Below, in pieces: positions 37,766 to 38,882 of a DNA stretch of 38,882 bases (position 1 is the stretch's first letter; every line of letters starts with the position of its first letter). The notes below the pieces were generated by a model. It was not told the DNA's origin and searched no databases. It saw nothing but the letters and a program-made list of their open reading frames with translations. This DNA comes from Nocardia amamiensis NBRC 102102 (lineage in GTDB: Bacteria > Actinomycetota > Actinomycetes > Mycobacteriales > Mycobacteriaceae). Position numbers and translations under genes: made by a program. The stretch is from positions 1-38,882 of the forward strand of contig NZ_BDBA01000047.1 of the NCBI RefSeq assembly GCF_001612745.1, in the 5' to 3' direction.

Positions 37766-38743
37766 TCAGACGCCCAGCGCGGCGGCGAACATCGGCCAGG
37801 ACTCGTGCACGTCGTCCTGCCAGTACGTCCAGGCATGGGTGCCCGCGGGGCGGAGGTTGGTGGTGACCGGGATACCGAGCGCGTGCAACCGGTCCACGAA
37901 CTGACGGGTGCAGCCACCGATCACCGTCTCCATGGTCCCGCCGACCAGCAGCCGATCCATCAGCCGAAGGGGATTGCCGTCGATGCCGGGATCGCCGAGC
38001 GTCTCATGCGAACCCGGTGCGCCGGTGCCCGCCGAGACATAGAGCGCCAGACCGCGCAGCCGTTCGGCCTGCAGCGTCGGATCGTGCTCGATCCAGTCCG
38101 GATCGCCTGGTGGGCCCCACATGTTCGCCGCGTTCGCGCCGAACACCGCCAACTGCGCGTTGACGATCGCCCGGCCCATCGGATCGCTCGTTCGGGGGCA
38201 CCCACTGTAGGAGCCGACCGCCCGATACAAGCCCGGCGCGGCGATCGCCAGATTCAACGCCGAGGTGGCCGACATGGAAACCCCCGCGACGGCATTGCGG
38301 CCGTTCATCCCGAACCTGCCCGCGAGCAGTGGTGGCAGTTCCCTGGTCAGGAAGGTGGTCCACTGGTTGCGGCCGAGCACGGGGTCATCGCGCTGCCAAT
38401 CGGTGTAGTAACTGGCGCGCCCGCCCATCGGCACGATCACGTTGACCGTCTTGTCGGCGAAGAACTCTGCGACATCGGAGCGCCGGGTCCACGGCCCGCC
38501 CTCCTCTCCGCCGTCCACGGCGTTCAGCAGATACAGCGCGGGCGCGCCGGGACCCGGATGGGACAGCCACAACGTGATGGGCCGTCCCATCGCTCCCGAC
38601 TGGACCACGACCTCGAACTGCCGCCCGCCCAGTGGCCGCACGTCGAGAATGGCCGCATCGGGGTCCGCGGTGGCGGTCGCGGCGGGGACGAGTGCGGTGC
38701 CGACCGCGAGGAGAGAAACCAGGCATCGCATGAGCCGGTACAT
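37766..38743 (-). CDS. Antigen 85-type secreted esterase / mycolyltransferase-like protein
   Basis: A 325-residue exported alpha/beta hydrolase. The N-terminus is a Sec signal peptide (LVSLLAVGTALVPAATATA). The oxyanion segment is VNVIVPMGGRASYYTDW, the nucleophile elbow AVAGVSMSATSALNLA, and the final His HAWTYWQDDVHESW, closely matching the antigen 85 pattern (HSWEYW). Antigen 85 enzymes transfer mycolic acids to trehalose and arabinogalactan; paralogues with esterase-only roles exist. Presence of the fold fits a mycolate-containing actinobacterium. ATG at 38743 precedes the signal; MRCLVSLL at 38731 is an alternative. Confidence 0.85.
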   Translation of the reverse strand: MYRLMRCLVSLLAVGTALVPAATATADPDAAILDVRPLGGRQFEVVVQSGAMGRPITLWLSHPGPGAPALYLLNAVDGGEEGGPWTRRSDVAEFFADKTVNVIVPMGGRASYYTDWQRDDPVLGRNQWTTFLTRELPPLLAGRFGMNGRNAVAGVSMSATSALNLAIAAPGLYRAVGSYSGCPRTSDPMGRAIVNAQLAVFGANAANMWGPPGDPDWIEHDPTLQAERLRGLALYVSAGTGAPGSHETLGDPGIDGNPLRLMDRLLVGGTMETVIGGCTRQFVDRLHALGIPVTTNLRPAGTHAWTYWQDDVHESWPMFAAALGV

Positions 38744-38805
38744 GGGCCGAATTTCTATCACGGCATGACCGTCACACCCAGCATTCACCGGGCGTGTTCG
38801 CCAAG

Positions 38806-38882
38806 CTAATGAATTCGCAGGTCATAGACGAAATAGCCACTTGCGTCGGCAATCAGCAGATGTTCGGCAACCGACCAGTGGA
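38806..38882 (-). CDS. Unidentified minus-strand gene, 3' end only
   Basis: The last 24 codons and TAG stop of a gene reading in from the right window edge. The peptide, HWSVAEHLLIADAS followed by GYFVYDLRIH, has the strand-like composition of real protein and no stop in frame. Too short for family assignment. It stops 63 bp before the esterase start and is therefore on the same strand, possibly in one transcript. Confidence 0.5.
   Translation of the reverse strand, partial: HWSVAEHLLIADASGYFVYDLRIH

Overview
The window is high-GC actinobacterial DNA, most likely from Nocardia or a close mycolate-containing relative. The evidence is the codon use (G/C third positions, many GTG and one TTG start), an antigen-85-type mycolyltransferase-like esterase, a gene order adnA / lipV / alkyltransferase-like that I recall from mycobacteria (the Rv3202c-Rv3203-Rv3204 neighbourhood), and a complete actinomycete-style gas-vesicle cluster. 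No rRNA, tRNA, insertion sequence or CRISPR array was seen.

Layout. 1-3.3 kb: 5' end of the AdnA helicase-nuclease subunit (minus strand), divergent from an alpha/beta hydrolase and an alkyltransferase-like (ATL) repair protein, then a two-domain VOC protein. 3.4-5.1 kb: a MobA-MoeA fusion for molybdenum-cofactor synthesis, plausibly serving the nitrate reductase further on. 5.1-6.3 kb: an AT-richer gap, a tiny Lys/Gln-rich protein and a DUF1330 protein. 6.4-9.5 kb: a translationally coupled methionine-salvage operon encoding MtnA-MtnB (fused), MtnD and MtnC.

9.6-18.5 kb is an accessory-looking island of visibly lower GC. It holds a P450 lacking the ExxR arginine and the I-helix threonine, a frameshifted relic of a hydroxymethylbilane synthase gene, a NUDIX hydrolase, a radical SAM protein, an HhH-GPD DNA-glycosylase-like protein and a thymidylate-kinase-like protein. 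Divergent from these are an HTH/TPR regulator, an APH-like kinase, a small orphan and a SLOG-like nucleotide-binding protein. A perfect inverted repeat lies in the divergent promoter. The mix of nucleotide- and base-directed enzymes under one regulator is the best candidate here for an undescribed system; its function is unknown.

19.0-25.9 kb: narGHJI, respiratory nitrate reductase, closed by a strong terminator. 26.0-26.4 kb: a PhnB-like VOC protein on the minus strand. 26.7-32.3 kb: a ten-gene gas-vesicle operon (gvpY-like, gvpZ-like, gvpA, F, G, O, J, L, S, K), almost all start/stop-overlapped. The GvpZ-like protein begins with eight 11-residue amphipathic repeats followed by an SRPBCC domain. 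Nitrate respiration next to flotation organelles suggests adaptation to oxygen-limited liquid habitats (inference).

32.3-38.9 kb: a secreted cupin, a Tat-exported purple-acid-phosphatase-like enzyme, a TfoX-N protein, an orphan VirB6/TrbL-like polytopic membrane protein, the antigen-85-like esterase, and the last 24 codons of an unidentified minus-strand gene.
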